From positions 1-42,246 of the forward strand of contig NZ_JAKIKR010000047.1 of NCBI RefSeq assembly GCF_023284025.1: 42,246 nt of DNA, written 5' to 3'. This document shows positions 7,897 through 15,912 of the stretch, piece by piece. The stretch is from Shewanella abyssi. Its GTDB lineage: Bacteria > Pseudomonadota > Gammaproteobacteria > Enterobacterales > Shewanellaceae. A program made the translations under genes and the position numbers. The notes beneath the pieces were generated by a model, which saw only the letters and a list, made by a program, of their open reading frames with translations, did not search any database and was not told the origin of the DNA. How positions within the stretch are numbered: the stretch's first letter is position 1; each line of letters begins with the position of its first letter.

Positions 7897-8175
7897 ATGG
7901 CAAAGGGGCAATCTTTACAAGACCCGTTTTTGAACGCATTGCGTCGTGAACGCGTTCCAGTATCTATTTATCTTGTTAACGGCATTAAGCTACAAGGGCA
8001 AGTTGAGTCTTTCGATCAGTTTGTTATCTTGCTTAAAAATACGGTCAGCCAGATGGTTTACAAGCATGCCATTTCAACAGTGGTACCGTCACGTCCATTT
8101 AACGTGAGTAACCACCAAGCGACGAATGCTCAAGCAGGTTATAACGCTCAACACGATGAAAGTGATGAGAAGTAA
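7897..8175 (+). CDS. hfq: RNA chaperone Hfq
   Basis: A ring-forming Sm-like protein that pairs small RNAs with mRNAs. The 92-residue protein is slightly shorter than E. coli Hfq (102). The N-terminus MAKGQSLQDPFLNALRRER is nearly invariant, and the Sm1 and Sm2 motifs are seen as VPVSIYLVNGIKLQG and VYKHAISTVVPSR (YKHA near 55-58). The acidic, Gln/Asn-rich C-terminal tail is short. AAGGAAAT lies about 8-15 bases upstream of ATG. It precedes hflX by 20 bases, the classic hfq-hflX pairing. Confidence 0.99.
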   Translation: MAKGQSLQDPFLNALRRERVPVSIYLVNGIKLQGQVESFDQFVILLKNTVSQMVYKHAISTVVPSRPFNVSNHQATNAQAGYNAQHDESDEK

Positions 8176-8195
8176 GTTTTTAAGGAGATTGCTTT

Positions 8196-9491
8196 TTGTT
8201 TGATCGTTATGAGGCAGGAGAAAAAGCGGTACTTGTCCATATCGACTTCTCCGATGAGGATAGCCGAGAGGATCTAGAGGAGCTCAAACTTTTAGTTGAG
8301 TCTGCTGGTGCCCAGTCAATCGGAGTCATTACAGGAAGTCGTCGTGCTCCGGATCGTAAGTTTTTTATTGGTTCGGGAAAAGCGGAAGAGTTAGCTGCGA
8401 TGGTTGCAGCTACAGATGCTAATGTGGTTATCTTTAACCATCCTTTGAGCCCCGCTCAAGAGCGAAATTTGGAGCATCTGTGTGAATGTCGAGTGCTCGA
8501 CAGAACAGCTTTGATCCTTGATATTTTTGCTCAAAGAGCGAGAACCTTTGAGGGTAAGTTGCAAGTGGAGCTAGCGCAATTGCGCCACATGTCAACGCGC
8601 CTAATTCGGGGTTGGACGCATCTAGAAAGGCAGAAAGGGGGCATTGGTCTTCGCGGACCAGGTGAAACCCAACTAGAAACAGATAGACGTTTGTTAAGAG
8701 CGCGAATTCGTACTATTAATAGACGTTTAGCTAAAGTAGATAAACAGCGTGATCAAAGTCGTAGAGCTAGAGTGCGAAGTGATATGTCGACAGTGTCCTT
8801 GGTCGGATATACCAATGCCGGAAAGTCGACATTATTCAATGCATTAACATCTTCAGATGTTTACGCGGCTGATCAGCTTTTCGCAACGTTAGATCCAACA
8901 TTGCGAAAATTAGAGTTACCAGATGGACATGTTATTTTAGCTGATACTGTAGGGTTTATTAGGCATTTGCCTCATGATCTTGTTGCAGCATTTAAAGCTA
9001 CATTGCAGGAAACGCGACAAGCAGACTTGTTATTACATGTCGTGGATAGCGCTGATGAGAACATGGCGGATAATTTTGAGCAAGTGCAGAATGTGCTCAA
9101 AGAGATCGACGCTGACGAAATTCCACAATTGATCGTTTGTAATAAAATCGATCTGCTGGATGAGGTGAAACCTCGCATCGATTACGATGATGAGGGGAAT
9201 CCAATTAGAGTCTGGGTATCTGCCCAGCAGCAAAAAGGCTTGGAGCTAGTTCAAGAAGCTATCAACGATTTAGTTGGTAAAGCTGTCAAAGAACTAACCT
9301 TGCAAATTCCCGCTTCGGCAGGACATTATCTGGGCCAGTTTTATAAACTGGATGTAATACAGCAGAAAGAGTATGACGATCTGGGGAACTGTATGATCTC
9401 TGTGCGCTTGTTAGAGGCGGATTGGCGTCGACTGGTGAAGCAGAGCCTTGGTGAAATAGAAACTTTTATCGTCGATGAAGTCGTCGTATAA
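8196..9491 (+). CDS. hflX: Ribosome-associated GTPase HflX
   Basis: HflX is a GTPase that binds the large subunit and splits stalled ribosomes, notably under heat stress. The 431-residue protein has an N-terminal glycine-rich HflX domain (HPLSPAQERNLE near 82-93, GLRGPGETQLE at 151-161) and a C-terminal G domain: G1 GYTNAGKS at 204-211, G3 DTVGF at 250-254 and G4 CNKID near 316-320. The start is TTG: it gives MFDRYEAGE, matching the conserved E. coli N-terminus, and AAGGAG lies eight bases upstream. It follows hfq closely and is followed by hflK after 48 bases. Confidence 0.97.
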   Translation: MFDRYEAGEKAVLVHIDFSDEDSREDLEELKLLVESAGAQSIGVITGSRRAPDRKFFIGSGKAEELAAMVAATDANVVIFNHPLSPAQERNLEHLCECRVLDRTALILDIFAQRARTFEGKLQVELAQLRHMSTRLIRGWTHLERQKGGIGLRGPGETQLETDRRLLRARIRTINRRLAKVDKQRDQSRRARVRSDMSTVSLVGYTNAGKSTLFNALTSSDVYAADQLFATLDPTLRKLELPDGHVILADTVGFIRHLPHDLVAAFKATLQETRQADLLLHVVDSADENMADNFEQVQNVLKEIDADEIPQLIVCNKIDLLDEVKPRIDYDDEGNPIRVWVSAQQQKGLELVQEAINDLVGKAVKELTLQIPASAGHYLGQFYKLDVIQQKEYDDLGNCMISVRLLEADWRRLVKQSLGEIETFIVDEVVV

Positions 9492-9539
9492 ATTGTTATT
9501 TTAGTAATCTCGCTTATTTCATACACTATGGAGTACTAA

Positions 9540-10673
9540 ATGGCTTGGAACGAGCCCGGTAACAAGGGTCAAGACCCTTGGGGGAAAAAAGGTGGTAACG
9601 ATAAAGGACCACCTGATTTAGATGAAGTTTTTCGCAACCTTTCTAAGCGCTTTGGCGGCAAAGGTTCTGGCGGTGGCATAAGCGCAATGAGCTTGGTTAT
9701 CGTTTTAGCAATTGCCGTTGTTGTGTGGGGCTTATCGGGCTTCTACACAGTTAAAGAAGCTGAGAAGGGTGTAGCACTGCGTTTTGGTGGCTATATTGGT
9801 GAAGTTGATCCTGGCCTTCAATGGAAAGCAACCTTCATTGATGAAGTGACTCCAGTGAATGTGCAAACTGTTCGTTCAATTCCAGCTTCTGGCAGTATGC
9901 TTACAGCGGATGAAAACGTGGTATTAGTGCAACTTGACGTTCAATATAGAGTGAATAATGCGAAGAATTATCTTTATAGTGTAGTCAATGCCGATGCCAG
10001 TTTGCGCGAAGCAACTGACAGTGCATTACGTTACGTTATTGGCCACAATACGATGGATGATATCTTGACCACGGGTCGAGATAAGATTCGTCGTGATACC
10101 TGGGATGAGATTGAACGTATCATCGAAAGGTATAACCTTGGTATCGTCATTGTTGACGTTAACTTCTTGCCTGCCCGTCCGCCAGAAGAGGTGAGAGACG
10201 CCTTTGATGACGCAATTGCCGCGCAAGAGGATGAGCAGCGCTTTATCCGTGAAGCAGAAGCTTACTCTCGTCAGTTAGAACCTCAGGTTCGAGGTACTGT
10301 GCAGCGTATGGGTCAACAAGCTAGAGCTTACAAGCAAAGAGTTACGCTTGAAGCCCAAGGTAAAGTTGCTCGTTTTGAGCAGTTACTACCTGAATACCAA
10401 ATGGCACCGGAAGTCACTAGAGAGCGTATGTATTTCGATACAATGCAAGAGGTGATGAGTGGGACCAGTAAGGTGCTTATTGATGCAAAAAGTAGTGGTA
10501 ACTTGATGTATTTACCGTTAGATAAGCTGATGCAAAATAGCCAATCTGGTAAATCTACCAGCGTTAATCGCCAACCCGCACAGCCTATAATGTCGGTGAA
10601 CAGCACGACAAATAATAGCAGTATGCCTCTTGATGGTCGCCCATCAAGAGGAGATCGTACGGGGAGGAATTAA
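9540..10673 (+). CDS. hflK: FtsH protease modulator HflK
   Basis: HflK is the larger SPFH (band 7) subunit of the HflKC complex, which encloses membrane-bound FtsH and limits its access to substrates. It has 377 residues: a Gly/Asp/Lys-rich N-terminus beginning MAWNEPGNKGQDPWG, one membrane helix at about 50-68, an SPFH domain from about 70 to 260, a charged coiled-coil stretch and a polar Ser/Asn tail. GGAG lies six bases before the ATG. It ends three bases before hflC, so the two subunits are probably made together. Confidence 0.97.
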   Translation: MAWNEPGNKGQDPWGKKGGNDKGPPDLDEVFRNLSKRFGGKGSGGGISAMSLVIVLAIAVVVWGLSGFYTVKEAEKGVALRFGGYIGEVDPGLQWKATFIDEVTPVNVQTVRSIPASGSMLTADENVVLVQLDVQYRVNNAKNYLYSVVNADASLREATDSALRYVIGHNTMDDILTTGRDKIRRDTWDEIERIIERYNLGIVIVDVNFLPARPPEEVRDAFDDAIAAQEDEQRFIREAEAYSRQLEPQVRGTVQRMGQQARAYKQRVTLEAQGKVARFEQLLPEYQMAPEVTRERMYFDTMQEVMSGTSKVLIDAKSSGNLMYLPLDKLMQNSQSGKSTSVNRQPAQPIMSVNSTTNNSSMPLDGRPSRGDRTGRN

Positions 10674-10676
10674 ATC

Positions 10677-11555
10677 ATGGGTAAATTTATTGCAGTAATA
10701 GTAGCGGTACTTATTGCTATCAGTTTGTCGTCTATTCTAGTGGTTCATGAAGGCGAGCGCGCAATCGTTTCACGTTTTGGTAAAGTCTTAAAAGATGACG
10801 GTGTTACGCGCGTTTACAGCCCTGGTTTGAATATAAAGATCCCTATGCTTGATAAGGTCAAGTTTTTGGATTCTCGCGTTCAAACCTTGGATGGTGCTGC
10901 GGACCGTTTTGTGACTTCTGAGAAGAAAGACCTTATGGTCGACTCTTATGTGAAGTGGCGTATCTTGGATTTTGAACGTTACTATTTGTCGACTAATGGT
11001 GGCATTAAAGCGAACGCGGAATCTCTGCTACAACGCAAAATCAACAACGATCTTCGCACTGAGTTTGGTCGTCGTACGATTAAAGAGATCGTTTCTGGTA
11101 GCCGTGATGAACTGCAATCTGACACACTTAAAAATGCTTCAGAAAGTGCCGCCGACTTAGGCATTGAAGTCGTTGATGTCCGAGTTAAGCAGATCAACTT
11201 ACCGGCTAACGTTAGCACCAGTATCTATCAACGTATGCGTGCAGAACGTCAAGCTGTAGCCAAAGAGCATCGTGCTCAAGGGCAAGAGCAAGCCGAGATC
11301 ATTCGCGCTAAGACAGATGCTAGTGTTACGATTCAGACCGCTGAAGCTGAGCGTAAAGCGCTAACTTTGCGTGGTGCAGGTGATGCTGAAGCCGCCAAGA
11401 TATATGCAGATGCATACACTAAAGATCCTGAGTTTTATAGCTTTGTACGTAGTTTAGAAGCTTATAAAGCGAGTTTCTCTGGTGACAGCAATGTGATGGT
11501 ACTTGAACCGAATAGCGAGTTCTTTAGATATATGAAGAGTTCTACTGGTAAGTAA
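10677..11555 (+). CDS. hflC: FtsH protease modulator HflC
   Basis: The partner of HflK in the periplasm-facing HflKC cage. The 292-residue protein has a membrane anchor at about 5-23, then an SPFH domain (VHEGERAIVSRFGKV near 23-37) and a coiled-coil region ending near ALTLRGAGDAEAAKIYA. The C-terminal YMKSSTGK tail is short. The start ATG is three bases after hflK's stop, with GGGGAGG about 7-13 bases upstream, inside the end of hflK. A strong terminator follows, making hflC the last gene of the nnr-to-hflC run. Confidence 0.97.
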   Translation: MGKFIAVIVAVLIAISLSSILVVHEGERAIVSRFGKVLKDDGVTRVYSPGLNIKIPMLDKVKFLDSRVQTLDGAADRFVTSEKKDLMVDSYVKWRILDFERYYLSTNGGIKANAESLLQRKINNDLRTEFGRRTIKEIVSGSRDELQSDTLKNASESAADLGIEVVDVRVKQINLPANVSTSIYQRMRAERQAVAKEHRAQGQEQAEIIRAKTDASVTIQTAEAERKALTLRGAGDAEAAKIYADAYTKDPEFYSFVRSLEAYKASFSGDSNVMVLEPNSEFFRYMKSSTGK

Positions 11556-11570
11556 GTTTGTCACTCGATA

Positions 11571-11602
11571 AAAAAAGGCCTAACAAATGTTAGGCCTTTT
11601 TT
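11571..11602 (+). terminator. Terminator after hflC
   Basis: AAAAAAGGCCTAAC, loop AAAT, GTTAGGCCTTTTTT is a perfect inverted repeat ending in T residues, 16 bases after the hflC stop. It closes the nnr-to-hflC transcription unit. Confidence 0.95.
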
Positions 11603-11814
11603 GTAGGTAAAATAATTAATTTCACCGCCTTTTTCTAATTCCCACCTATTCCGTCAACTATTCATTAATAGCAATAATAAGCCAGCATCTCAGAACGTAA
11701 GTGTCTAATTTAGCTCTGTTTAAATAAAGTGTTTTTTAATGTTCTATTGAGCTTATTTGACAATATTGTTAGTCTTAATGCTTTCTTTTTGTGCATAATC
11801 GGCACTAAAAGCAA

Positions 11815-11846
11815 CATAGTTAACTTAGTTATGTGTTTTAACTATG
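11815..11846 (+). promoter_or_regulatory. 9-bp inverted repeat upstream of petA
   Basis: CATAGTTAA (11815-11823) and TTAACTATG (11838-11846) are perfect inverted repeats with a 14-base centre. They lie just before the TATAAT at 11867. The left half also forms an imperfect dyad with TTATG at 11829-11833. A regulator site at about -35 to -60 relative to that -10 box is possible. Confidence 0.4.
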
Positions 11847-11866
11847 ATCTGGTTCTGATTTTTGGC

Positions 11867-11872
11867 TATAAT
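11867..11872 (+). promoter_or_regulatory. Possible -10 box for petABC
   Basis: A perfect TATAAT 100 bases before the petA start. The hexamers 16-18 bases upstream do not resemble TTGACA, so an activated promoter or a false match are both possible. Confidence 0.4.
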
Positions 11873-11903
11873 GAGCCCCGCCTCAAATTTATATTTTTAT
11901 TAA

Positions 11904-11917
11904 CTGACTTAAGTCAG
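11904..11917. promoter_or_regulatory. 14-bp perfect palindrome in the petA leader
   Basis: CTGACTTAAGTCAG reads the same on both strands. It lies between the putative -10 box and the petA start. It contains GACT and AGTC halves like an IscR type 1 site, but with two bases between them where that site has five, so it does not fit IscR. The binding protein is unknown. Confidence 0.5.
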
Positions 11918-11971
11918 ATTTTAAGAAACTTGAATAAAACAAGAATTCCAACACTCTCTGGAGATAAGTGG

Positions 11972-12562
11972 ATGAGCAATGCGCCAGTCGATACCGGACG
12001 TCGCAGATTTCTGACCGCAGCAACCGCCGTAGTAGGTGGTGCTGGTGCCGCTGCTGTAGCGGTTCCGTTTATAAAGTCATGGAATCCGAGTGCCAAAGCG
12101 AAAGCAGCAGGTGCGCCGGTTGAAGTAAATATTAGTAAAGTCGAGCCAGGTCAACTTATTCGAGTTGAATGGCGTGGTAAGCCTGTATGGGTTGTTCGTC
12201 GTACCAAGGAGATCTTAGATGGTCTGCCTGCAATTGACGCACAGCTTCGCGATCCAGATTCTGTTGAACCACAACAGCCTGCATACGCACAAAACACAGG
12301 GCGTTCAATTAAGGCCGAGTATTTCATAGCCGTTGGCTTATGTACTCACCTAGGTTGTTCTCCAACTTACTTACCAGATACATTTGGTGAGCAGGTAGAA
12401 GGTGTTGCATCTGGCTTCTTCTGTCCTTGTCACGGTTCTAAGTTTGATATGGCTGGTCGCGTATTTCAGGGTGTACCAGCACCATTGAACCTAGTCATCC
12501 CTCCACATCAATATATTGATGATGGCACCGTGATTATCGGTGTTGATAAAGGAGCTGCGTAA
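11972..12562 (+). CDS. petA: Ubiquinol-cytochrome c reductase, Rieske Fe-S subunit
   Basis: The Rieske protein carries the 2Fe-2S cluster that takes electrons from ubiquinol in the bc1 complex. The start chosen is ATG at 11972 (196 residues): GGAG lies eight bases upstream, and the product begins MSNAPVDTGRRRFLTAA, a Tat-type twin-arginine signal followed by the membrane anchor (about 16-35). The cluster-binding motifs CTHLGC and CPCHGS are intact, with PAPLNL near the C-terminus. The stop codon overlaps the petB start as TAATG, implying coupled translation. First gene of petABC, which directly follows hflC here. Confidence 0.97.
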   Translation: MSNAPVDTGRRRFLTAATAVVGGAGAAAVAVPFIKSWNPSAKAKAAGAPVEVNISKVEPGQLIRVEWRGKPVWVVRRTKEILDGLPAIDAQLRDPDSVEPQQPAYAQNTGRSIKAEYFIAVGLCTHLGCSPTYLPDTFGEQVEGVASGFFCPCHGSKFDMAGRVFQGVPAPLNLVIPPHQYIDDGTVIIGVDKGAA

Positions 12563-13776
12563 TGGTTAAAAATATCATTGATTGGATTGATGAGCGTATC
12601 CCGATGACGGCAACCTATAACCGTCATGTTGGTCAATATGCGACGCCGACCAACTTTAACTTTTGGTACTTTTTTGGCTCATTAGCCATGTTAGTACTGG
12701 TCAACCAACTGCTTACGGGTATTTGGTTAACAATGAACTACGTTCCGACTGCGGAAGGTGCGTTCGCTTCTATCGAATATATCATGCGTGATGTGGAGTA
12801 CGGTTGGTTGCTGCGGTATATGCATTCCACCGGTGCATCAGCCTTCTTTGTCGTCATCTATCTTCATATGTTCCGTGGCATTATTTACGGGTCGTACCAG
12901 AAGCCTAGAGAGCTGCTATGGCTATTCGGTATGCTGATCTTCCTCGTGTTGATGGCTGAAGCGTTTATGGGTTACCTGCTGCCTTGGGGACAGATGTCCT
13001 ACTGGGGCGCACAGGTAATTATCTCTTTGTTTGGCGCCATTCCTTTTATCGGTGATGACCTGACATTGTGGATCCGCGGTGACTTTGTCGTCTCCGGCGC
13101 AACCCTAAACCGTTTCTTTGCACTGCATGTTATCGCATTGCCGCTGGTATTAGTTGTGTTGGTATTCCTACACCTAATTGCCTTGCATGAAGTTGGGTCA
13201 AACAACCCAGACGGTATCGAGATTAAGAAGAATAAGGATGAGAACGGTTGGCCGAAAGATGGCATTCCATTCCACCCATACTACACAGTGAAAGATATTA
13301 TGGGTGTCGCAGGATTCCTGATTGTCTTCTGTTATGTATTGTTCTTTATGCCTGAAGGTGGTGGTTACTTCCTTGAGGGGCCGAACTTTGAAGCGGCGAA
13401 CCCGATGAAGACGCCAGAGCATATTGCACCGGTTTGGTACTTCACACCTTTCTATGCAATCTTGCGTGCGATCCCTGACAAGTTAATCGGCGTTATCGGC
13501 ATGGGCTTAGCCATTGCTGTGTTGTTTGTTCTGCCTTGGTTAGATCGTTGTAGTGTTAAGTCAGTTCGCTATCGCAGCATGACTCACAAGCTGAACATTG
13601 GTCAGTTTGCCGTATCATTTATTGTATTGGGCTACTTAGGTGCAGTTCCTACAACGGAAATCCTGACTTATGTGGCACGTTTCTTTACGGTGACTTACTT
13701 CGGCTTCTTCTTACTGCTGTGGATATACAGTAAGAATGAGAAGACTAAGCCTGTACCAGAGAGGTTGACACACTAA
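12562..13776 (+). CDS. petB: Ubiquinol-cytochrome c reductase, cytochrome b subunit
   Basis: The membrane core of the bc1 complex, holding hemes bL and bH and both quinone sites. It has 404 residues and about eight transmembrane helices. Heme ligands are H88 and H102 in helix B (14 apart) and H189 and H204 in helix D (15 apart). The Qo-site glutamate lies in a PEH-type motif (TPEHIAPVWYF). The 15-residue spacing in helix D is one longer than in mitochondrial and alphaproteobacterial cytochrome b; as I recall, beta/gamma proteins share the longer form. Its start overlaps petA and its stop overlaps petC, both by one base. Confidence 0.98.
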   Translation: MVKNIIDWIDERIPMTATYNRHVGQYATPTNFNFWYFFGSLAMLVLVNQLLTGIWLTMNYVPTAEGAFASIEYIMRDVEYGWLLRYMHSTGASAFFVVIYLHMFRGIIYGSYQKPRELLWLFGMLIFLVLMAEAFMGYLLPWGQMSYWGAQVIISLFGAIPFIGDDLTLWIRGDFVVSGATLNRFFALHVIALPLVLVVLVFLHLIALHEVGSNNPDGIEIKKNKDENGWPKDGIPFHPYYTVKDIMGVAGFLIVFCYVLFFMPEGGGYFLEGPNFEAANPMKTPEHIAPVWYFTPFYAILRAIPDKLIGVIGMGLAIAVLFVLPWLDRCSVKSVRYRSMTHKLNIGQFAVSFIVLGYLGAVPTTEILTYVARFFTVTYFGFFLLLWIYSKNEKTKPVPERLTH

Positions 13777-14471
13777 TGAAGAAATTATTGATTGCATTAG
13801 TCGCATTGGTTCCAACGTTGGCTATGGCTTCAGGTGGCGGTGCCCACCTTGAAGACGCTAACATAGATCTTAATGATCAAGAGTCACTGCAGCGTGGTTT
13901 GGATCACTTCCAAAACAACTGTGCCGGTTGCCATAGCACTCAGTATCAGCGTTATGAGCGAGTGGCAAATGATCTCGCTATTCCGCTAGATGTTATGAGC
14001 GCTAAATATGTCCATGGAGAAGCCAAAGTTGGCGAGCTCATGGAAAATGCGATTCCTGAAACAGACGCTGCTAAGTGGTTTGGTGCAACGCCTCCAGACC
14101 TAACATTAGTTGCCCGTGTTCGTGGCGAAGATTGGGTTTACACATACCTTAAGGGTTTTTATAAAGATGAAAATCGCCCATTTGGTGTAAACAATACTGT
14201 TTTCCCATCAGTTGGTATGCCCCATGTTCTGCAAGAACTTCAGGGCCTAGCAGTTAAACAGGAAGATGGAACACTCGTTGCGACTGGCGGTACACTGTCT
14301 GCTGAGGAGTATGACCAATACGTCCGTGATATCACTGGCTACTTGGTTTACTCTGGCGACCCAGTAAAACTTGAGCGTGAAAGCTTAGGTTGGTGGGTGA
14401 TGGGCTTCCTATTTATTTTCTTTATTGTGGCCTACCTCTTAAAGAAAGAATACTGGAAAGATGTACACTAA
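13776..14471 (+). CDS. petC: Ubiquinol-cytochrome c reductase, cytochrome c1
   Basis: Cytochrome c1 passes electrons from the Rieske protein to soluble cytochrome c in the periplasm. The 231-residue precursor has a Sec signal (LLIALVALVPTLAMA, cleavage near 18), the heme c motif CAGCH at 49-53, a probable axial methionine in the GMPHVL segment, and a C-terminal anchor helix (WWVMGFLFIFFIVAYLL, about 206-222). The ATG overlaps the petB stop. It is the last gene of petABC; a GC-rich hairpin follows at 14513. Confidence 0.97.
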   Translation: MKKLLIALVALVPTLAMASGGGAHLEDANIDLNDQESLQRGLDHFQNNCAGCHSTQYQRYERVANDLAIPLDVMSAKYVHGEAKVGELMENAIPETDAAKWFGATPPDLTLVARVRGEDWVYTYLKGFYKDENRPFGVNNTVFPSVGMPHVLQELQGLAVKQEDGTLVATGGTLSAEEYDQYVRDITGYLVYSGDPVKLERESLGWWVMGFLFIFFIVAYLLKKEYWKDVH

Positions 14472-14512
14472 GCCCTATTAAAGGGTAGAATGTATTATCC
14501 GCATATTGTAAA

Positions 14513-14533
14513 CGGGGAGCTATGCTCCTCGTT
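14513..14533 (+). terminator. Hairpin between petC and sspA, possible partial terminator
   Basis: ACGGGGAGC, loop TAT, GCTCCTCGT: a 9-bp stem with one internal G/T mismatch (a G-U pair as RNA). T-rich but interrupted sequence (TTTGCTTGTGCATTTTTTG) follows. It lies 42 bases after petC and 49 before the sspA start. It may attenuate read-through into sspA without stopping it. Confidence 0.45.
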
Positions 14534-14581
14534 TGCTTGTGCATTTTTTGCTTTTTGAATTGTGAATCCCGGAGGGTATCA

Positions 14582-15211
14582 ATGGCTGTTGCTGCCAACA
14601 AACGCTCAATCATGACCCTGTATTCAGGCGCCGATGACCTTTATAGTCATCAAGTACGTATCGTTCTTGCTGAGAAAGGAGTAACGGTTGACGTACTGCA
14701 GGTTGATCCAAATGAGATCCCTGAAGATTTGATCGAGCTTAACCCGTACAACACTGTGCCAACATTGGTAGACAGAGAGTTAGTACTTTATAACTCTCGC
14801 ATCATTATGGAATACCTAGATGAGCGTTTTCCTCATCCTCCATTAATGCCTGTTTATCCGGTTTCACGTGGTCAAACTCGTCTTTGGATGCACCGCATCG
14901 AAGAAGATTGGTATGCACTTGTAGAACGTATTAGAAAAGGCGACCGTGCTGAAGCTGCTCGTAAAGAGTTGACTGAAAGCTTAACGGCTATTGCCCCTAT
15001 CTTCGGTGAAGTGCCTTACTTCATGAGCGAAGAGTTTGGTTTAGCGGATTGCTACTTAGGCCCACTATTGTGGCGTCTACCAGTATTGGGTATTGAGCTA
15101 GATAACCGTGCTGCCAAAGATATTAAAGCTTACATGACTCGTTTATTCGATCGTGAATCTTTTAAAGCTTCTTTAACAGAGACTGAGCGCGAAATGCGCA
15201 TGGGTATCTAA
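14582..15211 (+). CDS. sspA: Stringent starvation protein A
   Basis: A glutathione-transferase-fold protein that binds RNA polymerase and acts as a transcription factor during starvation and acid stress in E. coli. ATG at 14582 (209 residues) is preferred over an in-frame ATG at 14522: GGAGG lies seven bases upstream, and the conserved MAVAANKRS N-terminus starts here. The thioredoxin-like domain shows NPYNTVPTLVDRE and YNSRIIMEYLDERFPHPPL, and an all-helical C-terminal domain follows. The stop overlaps the sspB start, giving the standard sspAB operon next to petABC. Confidence 0.97.
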   Translation: MAVAANKRSIMTLYSGADDLYSHQVRIVLAEKGVTVDVLQVDPNEIPEDLIELNPYNTVPTLVDRELVLYNSRIIMEYLDERFPHPPLMPVYPVSRGQTRLWMHRIEEDWYALVERIRKGDRAEAARKELTESLTAIAPIFGEVPYFMSEEFGLADCYLGPLLWRLPVLGIELDNRAAKDIKAYMTRLFDRESFKASLTETEREMRMGI

Positions 15212-15663
15212 TGAAAGAGCTTACCCCGAATCGTCCATACTTGTTGCGGGCTTATTATGACTGGTTAATGGATAATCAGTTAACGCCCCATGTTGTTGTT
15301 GATGCCTATGTGCCTGGCACACAAGTACCACAAGAATATGTTAAAGATGGTCAAATTGTACTTAATATTACTGAAAGTGCTGTAGGTAACTTACAGATCA
15401 CTAATGAGTTTATTGAGTTCAGTGCGCGTTTTGGTGGTGTTCCTCAGCAGGTGTTGCTGCCTATGGCTGCAATTGTTGCTATCTACGCCAGAGAAAATGG
15501 CGCTGGTACGGTTTTCGATTTAGAAGAATCTTACGAGATAGATGACGCTGAAGAGACAGGGCTTTCTGTAGTAAAAGAGCCTGTTGAAGTCAGTGAGCCT
15601 GAAGAGACCAAAGAAGAGGTTAAGGAACCTAAACGCCGTAGTCATCTGACCTTGGTGAAATAG
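15211..15663 (+). CDS. sspB: ClpXP adaptor SspB
   Basis: SspB delivers ssrA-tagged proteins from stalled ribosomes to the ClpXP protease. The 150 residues comprise a folded substrate-binding domain (about 1-110: RPYLLRAYYDWL and VNLxI-like segments), an acidic flexible linker rich in Glu, and the basic C-terminal tail RRSHLTLVK, which matches the ClpX-binding peptide of the family. ATG overlaps the sspA stop. A strong terminator ends the operon. Confidence 0.97.
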   Translation: MKELTPNRPYLLRAYYDWLMDNQLTPHVVVDAYVPGTQVPQEYVKDGQIVLNITESAVGNLQITNEFIEFSARFGGVPQQVLLPMAAIVAIYARENGAGTVFDLEESYEIDDAEETGLSVVKEPVEVSEPEETKEEVKEPKRRSHLTLVK

Positions 15664-15680
15664 GTTGTAACCCGAAAGAG

Positions 15681-15705
15681 AAGCCAGTCATTGACTGGCT
15701 TTTTT
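15681..15705 (+). terminator. Terminator after sspB
   Basis: AAGCCAGTCA then TTGACTGGCTT with a T-run: a near-perfect palindromic hairpin 17 bases after the sspB stop. Confidence 0.92.
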
Positions 15706-15847
15706 ATTGGGAAAAATTCACTACAAAATGACAGGGGGGTATCGTTCATCCACTCCACTCTATAAGTGAAGATCTAGGGTCACTGTGATAGCATCAGCGC
15801 CCAACGATACTTAAACTCAATGCAAAGCAACATTTAGTGCGATTATC

Positions 15848-15879
15848 CCGATGGTTATCGGAATTCTATTCGTAATAGA
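15848..15879 (+). promoter_or_regulatory. Two small hairpins in the pabA leader
   Basis: CCGAT-GGTT-ATCGG (15848-15861) is followed three bases later by TCTATT-CGT-AATAGA (15865-15879), 33 bases before the pabA ATG. Together with GTATCGTT (15739-15746) and its inverted match AACGATAC (15803-15810), the 249-base gap before pabA has more symmetry than its neighbours. Function is unknown. Confidence 0.35.
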
Positions 15880-15912
15880 TGAAGCAAGTGATATACAGGC
15901 TCCGGCGCTCTT

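Larger units (their letters stand above)
11603..11971 (+). other. 369-base gene-free leader of petABC
   Basis: No convincing gene lies here. An in-frame ATG at 11729 would extend PetA by 81 residues, but the extension is not Rieske-like and destroys the expected Tat signal. The stretch is AT-rich and contains a possible -10 box (11867-11872), a 9-bp inverted repeat (11815-11846) and a 14-bp perfect palindrome (11904-11917), each listed separately. It is the natural site for transcriptional control of the bc1 operon. Confidence 0.7.

Noticed and set aside
11904..11917. IscR or Fur site in the petA leader
   Set aside because: The half-site spacing does not fit IscR type 1, and there is no 19-bp Fur-like GATAAT pattern.
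11729..11971. N-terminal extension of PetA from ATG 11729
   Set aside because: The extension is not like a Rieske protein, would bury the Tat signal, and lacks the GGAG found before 11972.
14522..14581. N-terminal extension of SspA from ATG 14522
   Set aside because: Cys/Phe-rich leader with no ribosome site; GGAGG and the conserved N-terminus support ATG 14582.
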